In this document: positions 34,001 through 42,887 of the stretch, one piece after another
Layout: every line of letters starts with the position of its first letter
Numbering within the stretch: position 1 is the stretch's first letter
Assembly: GCA_964654285.1 (NCBI GenBank)
Contig: CAZZJC010000026.1
Location: 1 to 64,000, forward strand
Length of the DNA: 64,000 nt
Direction of reading: 5' to 3'
Origin: BJHQ01 sp964654285
GTDB taxonomy: Bacteria > Planctomycetota > UBA11346
The notes under the pieces: generated by a model
Database searches by the model: none
Told to the model about the DNA's origin: nothing
What the model saw: only the letters and a program-made list of their open reading frames with translations
Made by a program: the position numbers and the translations under genes

Positions 34001-37000
34001 CCCTGGACACGACTATCGCCACCGATCCTGAGCCGGCGAACGGCAATGGCCTGCTGGAACCGGGCGAACTCGCCGCAGTGGCCCCGCTGGTGGTCAATCA
34101 GGGTGCCGATGTCGCCCTCGACGTCACCGCCTCCGTCTCGACCGAAAGCCCGTATGCCACGGTCGTGACCGCGGATTCCGTGGTCGGGGACATCGGCCCG
34201 GCGGAATCTGTGCGCGGATCTCAAGTCACAATCCGCATCCACGCGGATTGCCCCGACAACGCCCGGATCGCACTGCGCTGGCAGCTGGTGGACGCAGACG
34301 GAACGACCTGGAACGGCACCAGCACGCTCCAGGTGGTCCGCCTGTATCGTCTGGCCGGCCGCGTGACCGTCATCGGCAGCGAGACGCCGGTCGGCGGAGC
34401 CATGATCGCGCTCTACGATCGTATGGCGATCAGTGCTCCGGATGGAACGTATGCGATCAAGGATCTGCGGGCCGGAACCTATGGTGTGAGCCTCACCAAG
34501 ACCGGTTGGGAGCCGGTTGAAACCTCAATCACGGTTCCGCCGAACGCGACCTGGAATCCGCAGATCGGGCGACGGGCCTTCGCGGTGTCGCCCGGATCGC
34601 TTCACTATGGTTTGACCGTCGGCAGCCAGGCCGAGCAGACTCTGACCCTGAGCGACGCCGGATCACTGCCGGTGGACTGGACGGCGACCATCGACAACAG
34701 CCAGCCCTATGAGCTTTCGCACTCGGATCAGGCCGATGGCCCGACGTTCACCTGGCAGGACATCTCGACCACGGGCACGTTGGTTTCCGGCCTGTCTTAT
34801 GACGGGAATGTCGGACCTCTTCCGATCGGCTTCTCGTTCCCGTTCTTTGGCCAGAATTTCTCCACCTTCCGCGTCTGTGCGAACGGCTTCATCAGCTTCA
34901 CCTCGGATCGCTATGACTGGTGGTTCTATTATCCCATCCCCAGTCCGGCGCTTCCCCCGAATCTCATCGCGCTGCTCCACCGTGATCTGGTAGTGGATGG
35001 GGCCGGCAGTGTGCGCTACCAGCTGCTCAATGCCGACACGCTGGTGATCCAGTACACCGATGTGCGAATGACCTATAATTCCAGCGCGCTGCTGACGGCG
35101 CAGATCCACCTGCGCCGTGACGGGTCGATACTCATGTATTACCGACGAGTGGATCAGCCCACGTATGGAAGCGCGGGGATCCAGAACGCCGATGGCACCA
35201 AGGGCGTCAGTGCGACCTACAATGGCGTTGGAATCACCGTGCATGCCGATCTGGCGCTCCGCTTCAGGCCCGCTGATCGCAGCTGGCTGACTTTCGGATC
35301 GGACAAGGGTGTCCTCGAGGCCGGCAGTACCGCCACCGTTTCGGTGCGCGCCGATGCGGCAGGACGCGACCCGGGAACCTACAGGGCCACCCTGCTGTTC
35401 AGCAACACGGCGACCAGCACGGTGGCCATCCCGGTGACCATGACCGTGGCGAGTTCCCACATGCCCCTGGCCACCCCGCAGCAGGTGACGACGTCGACCA
35501 ACACTCCGCTATCGATCACCCTCGCCGGCAACGATCCCGACAGCGATCCCCTGACCTATTCCATCGTCGCCCAGCCAGGCCATGGGACGCTCAGCGGCGG
35601 TCCCCCGAATGTGACCTATACCCCGACGAACGGTTATCGTGGCCCGGACCAATTCATGTTCACGGTCAACGATGGGTCGAACACTTCGCTTCCTGCGCAG
35701 GTGTCGATCCAGGTCGGATCAGCCGCCCCACCTGAAAAGCTGGTGTGGCCGCAATACTACAACTACGGCAACGAGGGCTTCGGTTCGGCGGTTGCCACCG
35801 ATGGGCAGACGATCGTGGTCGGGGCCCCCGGCGGCTCGATGGCTTTCGTCTATCGCCGCAATTGGTCTGGATGGTACCAGGAAGCCAGTCTGTATCCGCA
35901 GTCAGGAAGCTCGTTCGGATCGGCGGTGGCGGTTTCAGGCGATACCGTGGCGGTGGCGTCGGTGGGCGGGTCAACGGTGTACATCCATGTGTATTCGCGG
36001 ACCTATGGTTACTGGTACCAGCAGGCGGTGCTTTCCGAACCGATGACGAGCGCGTCGGCTGATAGCGGAGCCTCTTCTCCGTCCGCCCCCGCGACGGCCC
36101 TGGCCCTGCGCGGAGACGATCTGGTCGTGTCCGTGCCCGCGGATGGAAATGGTCATGTCACCTGGTATCAGCGCTCGGGATCCTGGTCCCGGAAGCAGGT
36201 CATCAGCGGTCCGACCGGCACCGCCAAGTTCGGCGCAGCGCTCGCATTGGATGGGGATGATCTCGTGGTCGGGGCGTATCAGAGCACGGTGGACGGCCTG
36301 GCCGCAGCCGGCCGGGTCTGCTTCCTGCGCCGCGAAGCCGGTGCCTGGAGCATCATCTCAACGGTGCAGTCGACGACGCCGGTCGCGGATGAGCGGTTCG
36401 GCTGGTCGGTGGCGGTTGATGCCGGCACCGCGCTGATCGGCGTGCCCAACCAAGCAGCCGGAGCCGATGCCCAGAGTGGCGGGGTTGCGATCTATCAGCG
36501 CGGCGATGCCGGCTGGACCAGGGTCCAGAACCTCGGCAATCCCGTCGTGAGCGAGCCGGTCGCGGACCAGTTCGGGCGGGCCGTGGCTGTCGCTGGCGCT
36601 GATGCGGTCTGCGGAGCTCCCTGCCTCAGCGTTGCCGGGGCTGAGACCGGAGGGGTCTGGTCGATCCACCAGGGCGGGGACGGATTCACTGGTGCGCGTC
36701 TTTGGCGCGCCTCTGACGGCGGCTCTGGCGACCGTGCCGGCGAGTGCGTCGCCATGGCCGGTGGCTGGCTGGTGATCGGAGCGCCTGGGAGCGACGATCG
36801 GGGCATCGATTCCGGCGCGGTCTACGCCATCCCCTACAACCGCGCCCCGAGCCTCACCGCGCGCGAGCTCATCACCAACGAGCAGGAACCGATCACCGCG
36901 ACGTTGACCGCCAGCGACGCGGATGGGGACCCCCTGGCCCTGACCATCGTGCAGGCGCCGCAGCACGGCACCCTGACCACCGCTGGACTGACCCTGACCT

Positions 37001-39444
37001 ATACGCCGGAGGGGACGTGGTATGGCGAGGACAGCGTCGTGCTCAGCGCCACCGATGGCCAGCGGACGAGCGCCCCGGTGGCGCTGCGCATCCAGGTGGT
37101 CCATGTGCCGCATCCCCCCGTGGTGACCGGATTGACGGCCGATCCGGCGACGGTGGCCGGTACCACCACGATCCTGACCGCCACGGCCGAGGACAACGAT
37201 GGCGAGGAGGCCCTGACCTATTCCTGGTCGGTCGACCGCGCGCCCGCCGACGGCAGCGCGACCTTCTCGGCGAGCGGCGACCATGCCGCCCGGACGACCA
37301 TCGCGACCTTCTCCCGTGCCGGGACCTACCGCATCATGGTGACCGCCACCGATGCCGGCGGCTTGACCGGTACGATGCCGGTCGAGGTGGAGGTGGTCCA
37401 GACCGCAACCACGCTCGCGGTCTCCCCGGAGACGGCGACGGTGCCGTTGCGCCAGTCCTGCACCTTCACCGCGAACGTCGCCGACCAGTTCGGCCAGCCG
37501 ATGTCCGTGCCCGTGGCCTGGTCGTTGGCCTCTGGCGGCGTAGGCAGCCTGGCCGGCGCGGCCAACGCGGCGAACCAGGGGATGAGCGTCCGCTATGACG
37601 CCCCGCTGACGGGAGGCGGCAGCGCCAGCGTGCGCGCGTCCGCCGGCCCCCTGGTCGGCAGCGCCAGCATCACCGTGCCGGCGAATCGTGCGCCGGTGGT
37701 CGCATCCCTGGCCGCCGACGCCGAGCCGGTCCTGGGGCAGAGCGCCCGCATCCTCGCCACGGTCAGCGATGACCGGCCTCTCACCGAGCTCGCCTTCGCC
37801 TGGACGGTGGCAGCGGCGCCCGAGGGCGGCGACGCCGTCATCACCCCGGTCGGCGCGGGCCTCGGCGACGATGAGGTCCTGGCCGCCTTCACCCGCGCTG
37901 GCAGCTACCGCCTGCGCCTCGACATCTCGGACATCGATGCGCTGGTCGGCAGCCGGACGATCGATCTGACGGTGCAGCAGACCGCGGCGGCGGTCACCAT
38001 CTCGCCGTCCACCGCGACCGTCCGGCCGCGCGGCACCCAGGCCTTCACCGCCACGGTCGTGGACCAGTTCGGCCAGCCGATGTCCGTCCCGGTGACGTGG
38101 TCTCGCTCCGGCGACGGGGTGGGCACGGTCGGCGCCGACGGCGTCTACACCGCCCCCGACCGCCTGGCCGGCGGCGCCACCGTGATCGGGACCGTCGGGA
38201 ACCTCGTCGGAACCGCCGTGGTCACCGTACCCGCCAACCGTGCGCCCGAGGTCACGGCGATCACGCTGCCGCCTGGGCAGATGACCGGCGCGACCGGCGC
38301 GATGAGCGTCACCGCCGACGATGACCAGGCGGAAGCGGAGCTGGTCTACGCCTGGTCGGTCGAGACCGCACCGAGCGGGGGCGGCGCCTCCTTCGCGCCC
38401 AACGGCACCCATGCCGGCAAGGCGGCCACGGCGACCTTCACCCGGCCCGGCAGCTACCGCCTCCGGGTGACCGTCAGCGACGCCGACGGCCTGACCGGAA
38501 CCCGCACGGTCGACGTGGCCGTGACCCAGACCGCGACCACGGTGACCATCGCCCCTGCCGAGAGCACGGTGCTGCTCGGCCAGACCCGCACCTTCACCGC
38601 GACGGTCACGGACCAGTTCGGCCAGGCGATGGCCGTGCCGGTCCTCTGGTCGCTGACCAACGCCGGGGTGGGCAGCCTCGACGCGGCCGGCCGCTTCACC
38701 GCCGGGACGACCGCCAGCGGCAGCACCACGGTGCGGGCGAGCGTGGGCGAGGCGATGGGTTCCGCCCTCGTCACCGTGCCGGCCAACGTGGCGCCCACGG
38801 TGTCGGCGCTCAGCGCCACGCCGTCCCCGGTCACCGGCACGACCACCACGCTGGTCGCGACCGCCAGCGACGACCAGGATGGATCCGCTTTGGCCTATGC
38901 CTGGTCGGTGGCCGCCGCCCCCGCCGGCGGTGCGGCGGTCTTCTCGGCCAACGGTACCAACGCGGCCCGGACGACGGTCGCCACCTTCACCCGGGCCGGC
39001 GACTACCGGCTGGACGTGATCGTCAGCGATGCCGACGGCCTGACCGCGACCCGCGCGATCGAGCTGCGGGTCGCGCAGACCGCCACCGCCCTGGCGGTGG
39101 CGCCGGGCAGCATCGAGATCCCGGCCGTCTCCCTGCGGGAATTCAGCGCCGAGGTCCGGGACCAGTTCGACCAGCCGATGACGGCGCGGGTCGCCTGGTC
39201 GCTCGATGCGGCATCGATCGGGGCCATCTCGGCCGAAGGGACCTATGTGGCCCCGAACGCGGCCGGCACCGCCACGGTGCGGGCGACGGTGGCCGGGGTC
39301 AGCGCCACCGCGACCGTCACCGTCGCCGCTCCGCTGCCCGAGGCCGGCGGGGGCAGCGGGGGCAACTGCGGCAGTGGCGGCGGCCTGGGGGTGCTGGGCC
39401 TGATGGGCCTCGCCCTGCTGGTCCGCCGGCGGCGTTCGTGGTGA
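31015..39444 (+). CDS. Giant subtilisin-like (S8) lipoprotein with FG-GAP propeller and Ig-like repeats
   Basis: A 2809-residue secreted protease. Signal peptide with lipobox LVAGC (C18); propeptide-like region to about 220; peptidase S8 domain (about 225-545) with the triad D267 (GIIDTG), H326 (HGTHVAG) and S486 (NGTSMATP) plus oxyanion N418 (AAGNDG), so it is active on paper. Downstream: CARDB- and BACON-like beta domains, two carboxypeptidase-regulatory-like domains, a cadherin-like module, seven FG-GAP-type repeats (window about 35750-36830, a likely seven-bladed propeller), and four PKD-plus-Big-like pairs of about 185 residues each (37110-39330). The C-terminus is a Gly/Cys-rich linker, a hydrophobic helix and RRRRSW, a GlyGly/MYXO-CTERM-like sorting tail. 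The ATG at 31015 is chosen because it begins the signal peptide. Confidence 0.92.
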   Translation: MRPTTPFVLPLLVLVAGCVERHGQPLPAATPPQASAPGAPSISVEPARLTAVTPGAAVPALVLKMDGPRPAIGREATAAELRALHPGAELLASEDGPRGADGRWVRRHLLRTGMKYPLVRVEEFMEQQPGAAEPRLLRRLEMVADHVLVSLAPGAMVEDLDQPLFAGGLELRRSSPHGRTALVACDPAGFTGLEAAMQALAGDPAVRAVEPDYLVRGIGTPDDASFGQLWGLHNTGQTGGTADADIDAPEAWNISTGSRSVLVGIIDTGLDRSHPDLAANAWTNPRESGSGRDANGSDDDGNGFIDDWRGWNFVADNNNPNDDHSHGTHVAGTIGAVGNNGQGVVGVCWQVSLVGLKFLDASGSGFTSDAVDAVLYADAIGCDITSNSWGGGGYSQALKDAIDVLGSHGRLFVAAAGNDGTDNDTYPHYPSSYSCPNIIAVGASDHTDQRAWFSCYGATSVDLFAPGVSTLSTVPGGGYASYNGTSMATPHVSGACALMKSVSPTLTASQIKAALIAQVDVQPAFTGFCVSNGRLNLFKALQSVAGPQLAIETGPAQEIGDGDGLIEAGEVARVAATVINVGNETIASARIVLACDDPAAVVSVGTVNLGTIIPGRSVSATWDVQLGTDIAPHVVTGTLTASGSVGGPWVRSVPILVRQQTRMGGRVLTATGRNPVAGAAITIDGAGPAITSAADGSWSAQVLDGEHTIACTATGHVPASLTVVTPPDRDDLEILMGAPQVALAPAELSISVRQGGSASSTFTIGDDGDVPLHWTTRIVDAAWSAAPTATGLWHESMHRPLDGGPAWYYGREGSWNYDTGAANSGSLTWSGVVVPSRNPVLVFNSWRKADPNSYYWADLSLVQISENGGPWYTMAQYYDSDANWQTKQIYLGGYAGRTVSIRFLFDTVDGYANAFEGWYIGGLHWDLGQGTVACSLDPNSETTGVGSTSTVTVAADAGNSAPGIYRKTIIVSSDDPLHPRATLPARIIVTAAPLLALDTTIATDPEPANGNGLLEPGELAAVAPLVVNQGADVALDVTASVSTESPYATVVTADSVVGDIGPAESVRGSQVTIRIHADCPDNARIALRWQLVDADGTTWNGTSTLQVVRLYRLAGRVTVIGSETPVGGAMIALYDRMAISAPDGTYAIKDLRAGTYGVSLTKTGWEPVETSITVPPNATWNPQIGRRAFAVSPGSLHYGLTVGSQAEQTLTLSDAGSLPVDWTATIDNSQPYELSHSDQADGPTFTWQDISTTGTLVSGLSYDGNVGPLPIGFSFPFFGQNFSTFRVCANGFISFTSDRYDWWFYYPIPSPALPPNLIALLHRDLVVDGAGSVRYQLLNADTLVIQYTDVRMTYNSSALLTAQIHLRRDGSILMYYRRVDQPTYGSAGIQNADGTKGVSATYNGVGITVHADLALRFRPADRSWLTFGSDKGVLEAGSTATVSVRADAAGRDPGTYRATLLFSNTATSTVAIPVTMTVASSHMPLATPQQVTTSTNTPLSITLAGNDPDSDPLTYSIVAQPGHGTLSGGPPNVTYTPTNGYRGPDQFMFTVNDGSNTSLPAQVSIQVGSAAPPEKLVWPQYYNYGNEGFGSAVATDGQTIVVGAPGGSMAFVYRRNWSGWYQEASLYPQSGSSFGSAVAVSGDTVAVASVGGSTVYIHVYSRTYGYWYQQAVLSEPMTSASADSGASSPSAPATALALRGDDLVVSVPADGNGHVTWYQRSGSWSRKQVISGPTGTAKFGAALALDGDDLVVGAYQSTVDGLAAAGRVCFLRREAGAWSIISTVQSTTPVADERFGWSVAVDAGTALIGVPNQAAGADAQSGGVAIYQRGDAGWTRVQNLGNPVVSEPVADQFGRAVAVAGADAVCGAPCLSVAGAETGGVWSIHQGGDGFTGARLWRASDGGSGDRAGECVAMAGGWLVIGAPGSDDRGIDSGAVYAIPYNRAPSLTARELITNEQEPITATLTASDADGDPLALTIVQAPQHGTLTTAGLTLTYTPEGTWYGEDSVVLSATDGQRTSAPVALRIQVVHVPHPPVVTGLTADPATVAGTTTILTATAEDNDGEEALTYSWSVDRAPADGSATFSASGDHAARTTIATFSRAGTYRIMVTATDAGGLTGTMPVEVEVVQTATTLAVSPETATVPLRQSCTFTANVADQFGQPMSVPVAWSLASGGVGSLAGAANAANQGMSVRYDAPLTGGGSASVRASAGPLVGSASITVPANRAPVVASLAADAEPVLGQSARILATVSDDRPLTELAFAWTVAAAPEGGDAVITPVGAGLGDDEVLAAFTRAGSYRLRLDISDIDALVGSRTIDLTVQQTAAAVTISPSTATVRPRGTQAFTATVVDQFGQPMSVPVTWSRSGDGVGTVGADGVYTAPDRLAGGATVIGTVGNLVGTAVVTVPANRAPEVTAITLPPGQMTGATGAMSVTADDDQAEAELVYAWSVETAPSGGGASFAPNGTHAGKAATATFTRPGSYRLRVTVSDADGLTGTRTVDVAVTQTATTVTIAPAESTVLLGQTRTFTATVTDQFGQAMAVPVLWSLTNAGVGSLDAAGRFTAGTTASGSTTVRASVGEAMGSALVTVPANVAPTVSALSATPSPVTGTTTTLVATASDDQDGSALAYAWSVAAAPAGGAAVFSANGTNAARTTVATFTRAGDYRLDVIVSDADGLTATRAIELRVAQTATALAVAPGSIEIPAVSLREFSAEVRDQFDQPMTARVAWSLDAASIGAISAEGTYVAPNAAGTATVRATVAGVSATATVTVAAPLPEAGGGSGGNCGSGGGLGVLGLMGLALLVRRRRSW

Positions 39445-39473
39445 GATCCGCCCGGCGTGACCCGGGCCGGATC
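39445..39473. terminator. GC hairpin between convergent genes
   Basis: GATCCGCCCGG (39445-39455) pairs with CCGGGCCGGATC (39462-39473) with one bulged base and a 6-nt loop. It lies exactly in the 31-bp gap between the subtilase stop and the convergent FHA gene stop. No T tract follows, so intrinsic termination is uncertain. Confidence 0.4.
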
Positions 39474-39475
39474 CC

Positions 39476-41209
39476 TCAGGGCGCCGGATCCGGTCGCGCC
39501 TGATCCGCCGGCAACGGCGTGGATCCTGGCGTGGCGGGCGGAATCTCCGCGGGTCGGGCCGGTGCACCCGGCCGCAGCCCGGCAAGGAGCGCGGCGGCGA
39601 GGGCGATGCCGAGGGCGATGGCGGTGCCGGCCCAGGCCGCGACGCGAATGCGGTTGCGGCGGCGGACCAGGCGCGAGATCCCGACGTCCTCGCCACCGGG
39701 CACGCGGAAACTGCCGTGCTGGTGCCCCATCGCGGATTCGCCGGGTTCGATGCTGGCGATCGCCTGGCCGGAGCGCAGGCGTTCGAGGTCGGCGATGACC
39801 GCCGACCAGGTGGGGTAGCGCTGGCGCGGATCGCGCGCGAGCAGCCGGCCGATGAGGTGGTCGGCGCCGATCGGCAGGTCATGCACCAGCGATCGCGTGC
39901 TCGGCAAGCTGCCCAGGATGCGCACGGCGGCGAGTTCGGCGCGGGTCTGGCCGACGAACGGCGGCAGGCCGGTGCAGGCATGATAGAGGATCAGGCCGAG
40001 GCTGAACTGGTTCGCGAGCCCATCCGCCGGCCGGCCTTCGGCCTCCTCGGGGCTGATGTAGCGCGCCTCCGCGCCCTCCTCGGCGTGGGCGGGATCGAAC
40101 GGAGCGCACAGGCGCAGATCGGCGACGAGCGCCACGGCGCGGGTCGAGAACATGACATTGCCTGGACGCAGGCCGCGATGCGGCCTGGGGGCGGCCTGCA
40201 GTCCGCGCGCGATGTCCTGGGCCAGGGCGAGGCAGTCCGGCCACGACAGGGGGCCGTTGGCGAGCAGCCGGTGCAGGGATCCCAGCACCATCCAGTCCTG
40301 CACCGCGGCGGGCGGCAGTCCGGGCATATCGACGGGCCGGTGCTGCGGCACCAGGAGCGGATGCGCCGGCACGGGCGCCGCCGCCGCGAGCCAGGCCGAG
40401 GTTTCCGCCGGATCGGTGGCGAGGCCCGGATCGAGGAATTTGATCGCGAGGTCGCTTCCGCCGGCAAGAAGCCGGGCGCGGTAGACCGTGCCCAGGCTGC
40501 CGTTGCCGGCCAGCCCGACCAGACGCGCCGGCCCGGCGTGGACCGGCACCTCGCGGCCAAGGAGGTCGCCGACGCGATGGTCGCTGAATTCGAGCAGCGT
40601 GCGCCCGACCAGGATGCGATCGCCGTGCTTGATCCACATCGAGCGCCGCACCGGATCGCCGTTGAGGTAGGTCCCGTTGAGCGAACTCCGGTCAGACAGG
40701 CGCCAGCGCCCGTCGATCAGGATCAGTTCGGCGTGGACGCGGCTCAGGCCGGGCTGGTCGAGCAGCACCTCGCACACCGGATCGCGGCCGATCCGGTTGC
40801 GGCCCGGACGCAGCGCGAGGACGGATCCCACCGGCCCCTCGCCGGCGACGACCTCCAGCCGCGATCCGCTGAAATCCGCCTGCAGCGTGAAGACGCAGCC
40901 GCCCGCTTCGATGCGCTGGCCGCAGGCCACCGCCACCACCCCGTGGATGGCGACCCCGTCCAGGCGGGTCGAACGCTTGCCGCTGAGGTGCTCCACCCGC
41001 CAGCCGTTTTCGCCGGCGCGGAAGGCGAAATGCTCGCGGCTGAGCTCCTCATCCTCGAACCACCAGTCGGCGGCCTCGCCCCGGCCGACGACCAGCCGAT
41101 CGCGGCCGGACGGCAGGGCCAGCAGGGCCTCGGTGCCCGCCTTGCCGGCGGGACGGCAGCGCACGATCAATCGAGGAGCGCAGACGGATGGATTGCCCGA
41201 GGCTGACAT
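39476..41209 (-). CDS. Dual-FHA membrane protein with degenerate (pseudo) kinase domain
   Basis: A 577-residue protein. Two FHA domains come first: about 36-107 (GRGEAADW, LSREHFAF) and about 136-206 (IGRDPVCE, LSRVHAEL, SSLNGTYLNG), the second with the full phosphothreonine-binding set. A Hanks-type kinase fold follows (about 225-495) with LAGNGSLGTVYRA and the ATP lysine K257, but the catalytic loop is HRGLRPGN (344-351), where the Asp of HRD is Gly, and DFG is DLR (364-366). It is therefore predicted inactive. One transmembrane helix near the C-terminus (WAGTAIALGIALAAALLAG) is followed by a short Pro-rich extracytoplasmic tail. It probably acts as a phosphothreonine-reading scaffold (inference). 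Start is MSASGNPS at 41209. Confidence 0.88.
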   Translation of the reverse strand: MSASGNPSVCAPRLIVRCRPAGKAGTEALLALPSGRDRLVVGRGEAADWWFEDEELSREHFAFRAGENGWRVEHLSGKRSTRLDGVAIHGVVAVACGQRIEAGGCVFTLQADFSGSRLEVVAGEGPVGSVLALRPGRNRIGRDPVCEVLLDQPGLSRVHAELILIDGRWRLSDRSSLNGTYLNGDPVRRSMWIKHGDRILVGRTLLEFSDHRVGDLLGREVPVHAGPARLVGLAGNGSLGTVYRARLLAGGSDLAIKFLDPGLATDPAETSAWLAAAAPVPAHPLLVPQHRPVDMPGLPPAAVQDWMVLGSLHRLLANGPLSWPDCLALAQDIARGLQAAPRPHRGLRPGNVMFSTRAVALVADLRLCAPFDPAHAEEGAEARYISPEEAEGRPADGLANQFSLGLILYHACTGLPPFVGQTRAELAAVRILGSLPSTRSLVHDLPIGADHLIGRLLARDPRQRYPTWSAVIADLERLRSGQAIASIEPGESAMGHQHGSFRVPGGEDVGISRLVRRRNRIRVAAWAGTAIALGIALAAALLAGLRPGAPARPAEIPPATPGSTPLPADQARPDPAP

Positions 41210-41497
41210 GGGTGGCCAGGAGGGGTGGTACGCCCGTGGATCCGCCTGCGTTGCGGGCATGCGCGGCAGCGGCTGTTGTCGTTCCGTCGCGCAGCCCGTC
41301 CAGCCAGCGGCCTGCCCCTGCCACGACCATGACCGTCGTGGTGATCCCTGCTACGCGGCTCCGGGCGCCGGCTGGCGCCTGGCTCAACCGTTCGCGTCAT
41401 CACGCAAAGCATGCGACCACAGGGTGTTGCCTACGGCACAGACGGGTTTCATGCGCGCGGGTCCGTCCTCGAAGACGAAACCGCCGGCGCGCACAGA

Positions 41498-42703
41498 TCA
41501 GCGCAGCGCCACCGCGACCAGATCGCCCTTGGCGTTGCGGCAGTAGATCCGGCCGCCGGCGATGGCCGGCACGACCCAGGAGCGGTCATCGAGGACTTTC
41601 GTCCGGGCGACCTCGGCGTAGCCCGCGGGATCGGCCTTGGCGATGACCAGATCGCCCTTCTTGGCGAGGATGATCAGGTGGCCGTCCGCCGCGAGCAGGG
41701 TGCTCTCGCCCAGGCCCTTGAATTTCCAGCGCTCCTGGCCGTCGCTCCAGTTCACGCATTTCAGGGTGGTGTCATCGAAGCCGTAGAGGTGCTCGCCGGA
41801 TTTGACCGGGGTGAACATGCGCGGGCGCAGGACCTTGTTGCGCCACAGTTCGCGCGGGGCGGCGCTTTCCAGGGCGACCTGCACCCCGTTCAGCTCGGAA
41901 GCGATGAAGACGCGATCGCCCGCCACCACCGGATCGGCGGCGTTGACGCCATAGCTGGTGCGGAAGGGGAGTTCCCAGGCGACCGAGCCGTCATCGCCGC
42001 GCACCAGGGCGTATTCCTTGGCGGAGGCCATCAGCACATGGCGCTTGCCGTCAATCAGCACCGGCATGGGCGAGGCGTAGCCGGCCATCGCGGTTCCGGT
42101 CTGCCAGAGCACCTTGCCGGTCTGCGGATCGAGGCTGGATCCGAAGCGGCCCACCGCCACCAGCAGGCGGCCATCGGCCAGGCGCGGCGAACCGGCGAAA
42201 CCCCATTCCGGCTGGATCGCGCCGAGTTCCTTCTTCAGGTCGACCTGCCAGAGCGGGGATCCGGTGGTCGCATCGAGGGCGTAGACCAGCCCCGACCGGC
42301 TCATGCCGTAGACCCGGCCGCCGTGGATGAGCGGCGACGCCAGCGGGCCGCCCTCGTAGAGGTAGTAGTCGAGCTTCTCGGGGTAGCTGAACTCGACCCA
42401 GCCGGGCACCGGGGCGCCCGTGGCCGCATCCAGGCAGCGCAGGACATCCCGGCCGTCGCGGTGGCCGGCGACGTAGATCCGGTTGCCGACGACGGACGGC
42501 GAGGTGTAGCCGATCCCGATGTCGACCTTCCAGAGCACCCGGGGGGCGGGCTGGTCCGGACCGATCAGGCCCTGCGCCCGGCCATCCAGGCCGGGCCCCC
42601 GGAACTGCGGCCAGTCCTGCGGCGGTTCGCCGCCCGCAAGCAGCGCTGACAGGGACAGGTTGGCCGCAAGGGCGATCGCAGCGGTGCGGGACGAGGCCGG
42701 CAT
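41498..42703 (-). CDS. Secreted PQQ-binding-like beta-propeller protein
   Basis: A 401-residue protein with a signal peptide (hydrophobic to about residue 22) and then DWPQFRGPGLDG, the opening typical of planctomycete/verrucomicrobial PQQ-like propellers. Repeated blades carry L-D-A-A/T-G-x-x-x-W motifs (CLDAATGAPV, ALDATTGSPLWQV, LDPQTGKVLWQT). No quinoprotein dehydrogenase catalytic motif is seen, so it is most likely a structural or binding propeller. AAAGGA lies upstream of the ATG. A perfect 17-bp palindrome sits 17-33 bp upstream of the start codon and matches a second site before the divergent tetR, implying control by that regulator. Confidence 0.88.
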   Translation of the reverse strand: MPASSRTAAIALAANLSLSALLAGGEPPQDWPQFRGPGLDGRAQGLIGPDQPAPRVLWKVDIGIGYTSPSVVGNRIYVAGHRDGRDVLRCLDAATGAPVPGWVEFSYPEKLDYYLYEGGPLASPLIHGGRVYGMSRSGLVYALDATTGSPLWQVDLKKELGAIQPEWGFAGSPRLADGRLLVAVGRFGSSLDPQTGKVLWQTGTAMAGYASPMPVLIDGKRHVLMASAKEYALVRGDDGSVAWELPFRTSYGVNAADPVVAGDRVFIASELNGVQVALESAAPRELWRNKVLRPRMFTPVKSGEHLYGFDDTTLKCVNWSDGQERWKFKGLGESTLLAADGHLIILAKKGDLVIAKADPAGYAEVARTKVLDDRSWVVPAIAGGRIYCRNAKGDLVAVALR

Positions 42704-42719
42704 GGTGGTCCTTTCGGGA

Positions 42720-42736
42720 TGTTAACACGGTTAACA
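42720..42736. promoter_or_regulatory. Predicted TetR operator 1 (PQQ-propeller side)
   Basis: TGTTAAC-ACG-GTTAACA, a perfect 7-bp inverted repeat with a 3-bp spacer, in an AT-rich island inside GC-rich DNA, 17 bp upstream of the propeller start codon. It matches the site at 42863-42879 in half-site sequence and spacing. Confidence 0.7.
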
Positions 42737-42788
42737 ATTATCCCTACCGGCGCAATCGCTGGTACAGGAACCTTCGACAGGCGCCGGA

Positions 42789-42803
42789 AATTTCATCGAA
42801 ATT
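42789..42803. promoter_or_regulatory. Third palindrome in the tetR intergenic region
   Basis: AATTTC-ATC-GAAATT, a 6-bp inverted repeat with a 3-bp spacer, midway between the two TetR-type sites. Same spacing but different half-site, so it may bind another factor or be part of a promoter. Confidence 0.35.
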
Positions 42804-42862
42804 GTACAGAGTATTTACAGATTATTCGCGTGGAGCGTTGCGGGGCGGGCCGGTTGCAATGA

Positions 42863-42879
42863 TGTTATCAATGTTAACT
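42863..42879. promoter_or_regulatory. Predicted TetR operator 2 (tetR side)
   Basis: TGTTATC-AAT-GTTAACT, the same architecture as 42720-42736 with two substitutions in the half-sites, ending 8 bp before the tetR start codon. A repressor bound here would block the ribosome-site region or the promoter, as expected for autoregulation. Confidence 0.65.
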
Positions 42880-42887
42880 TCAGGCCC

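Noticed and set aside
36358..39981. 1207-codon open frame antisense to the subtilase
   Set aside because: Arg/Gly/Pro-rich and follows the repeat structure of the real gene; no domain or ribosome site.
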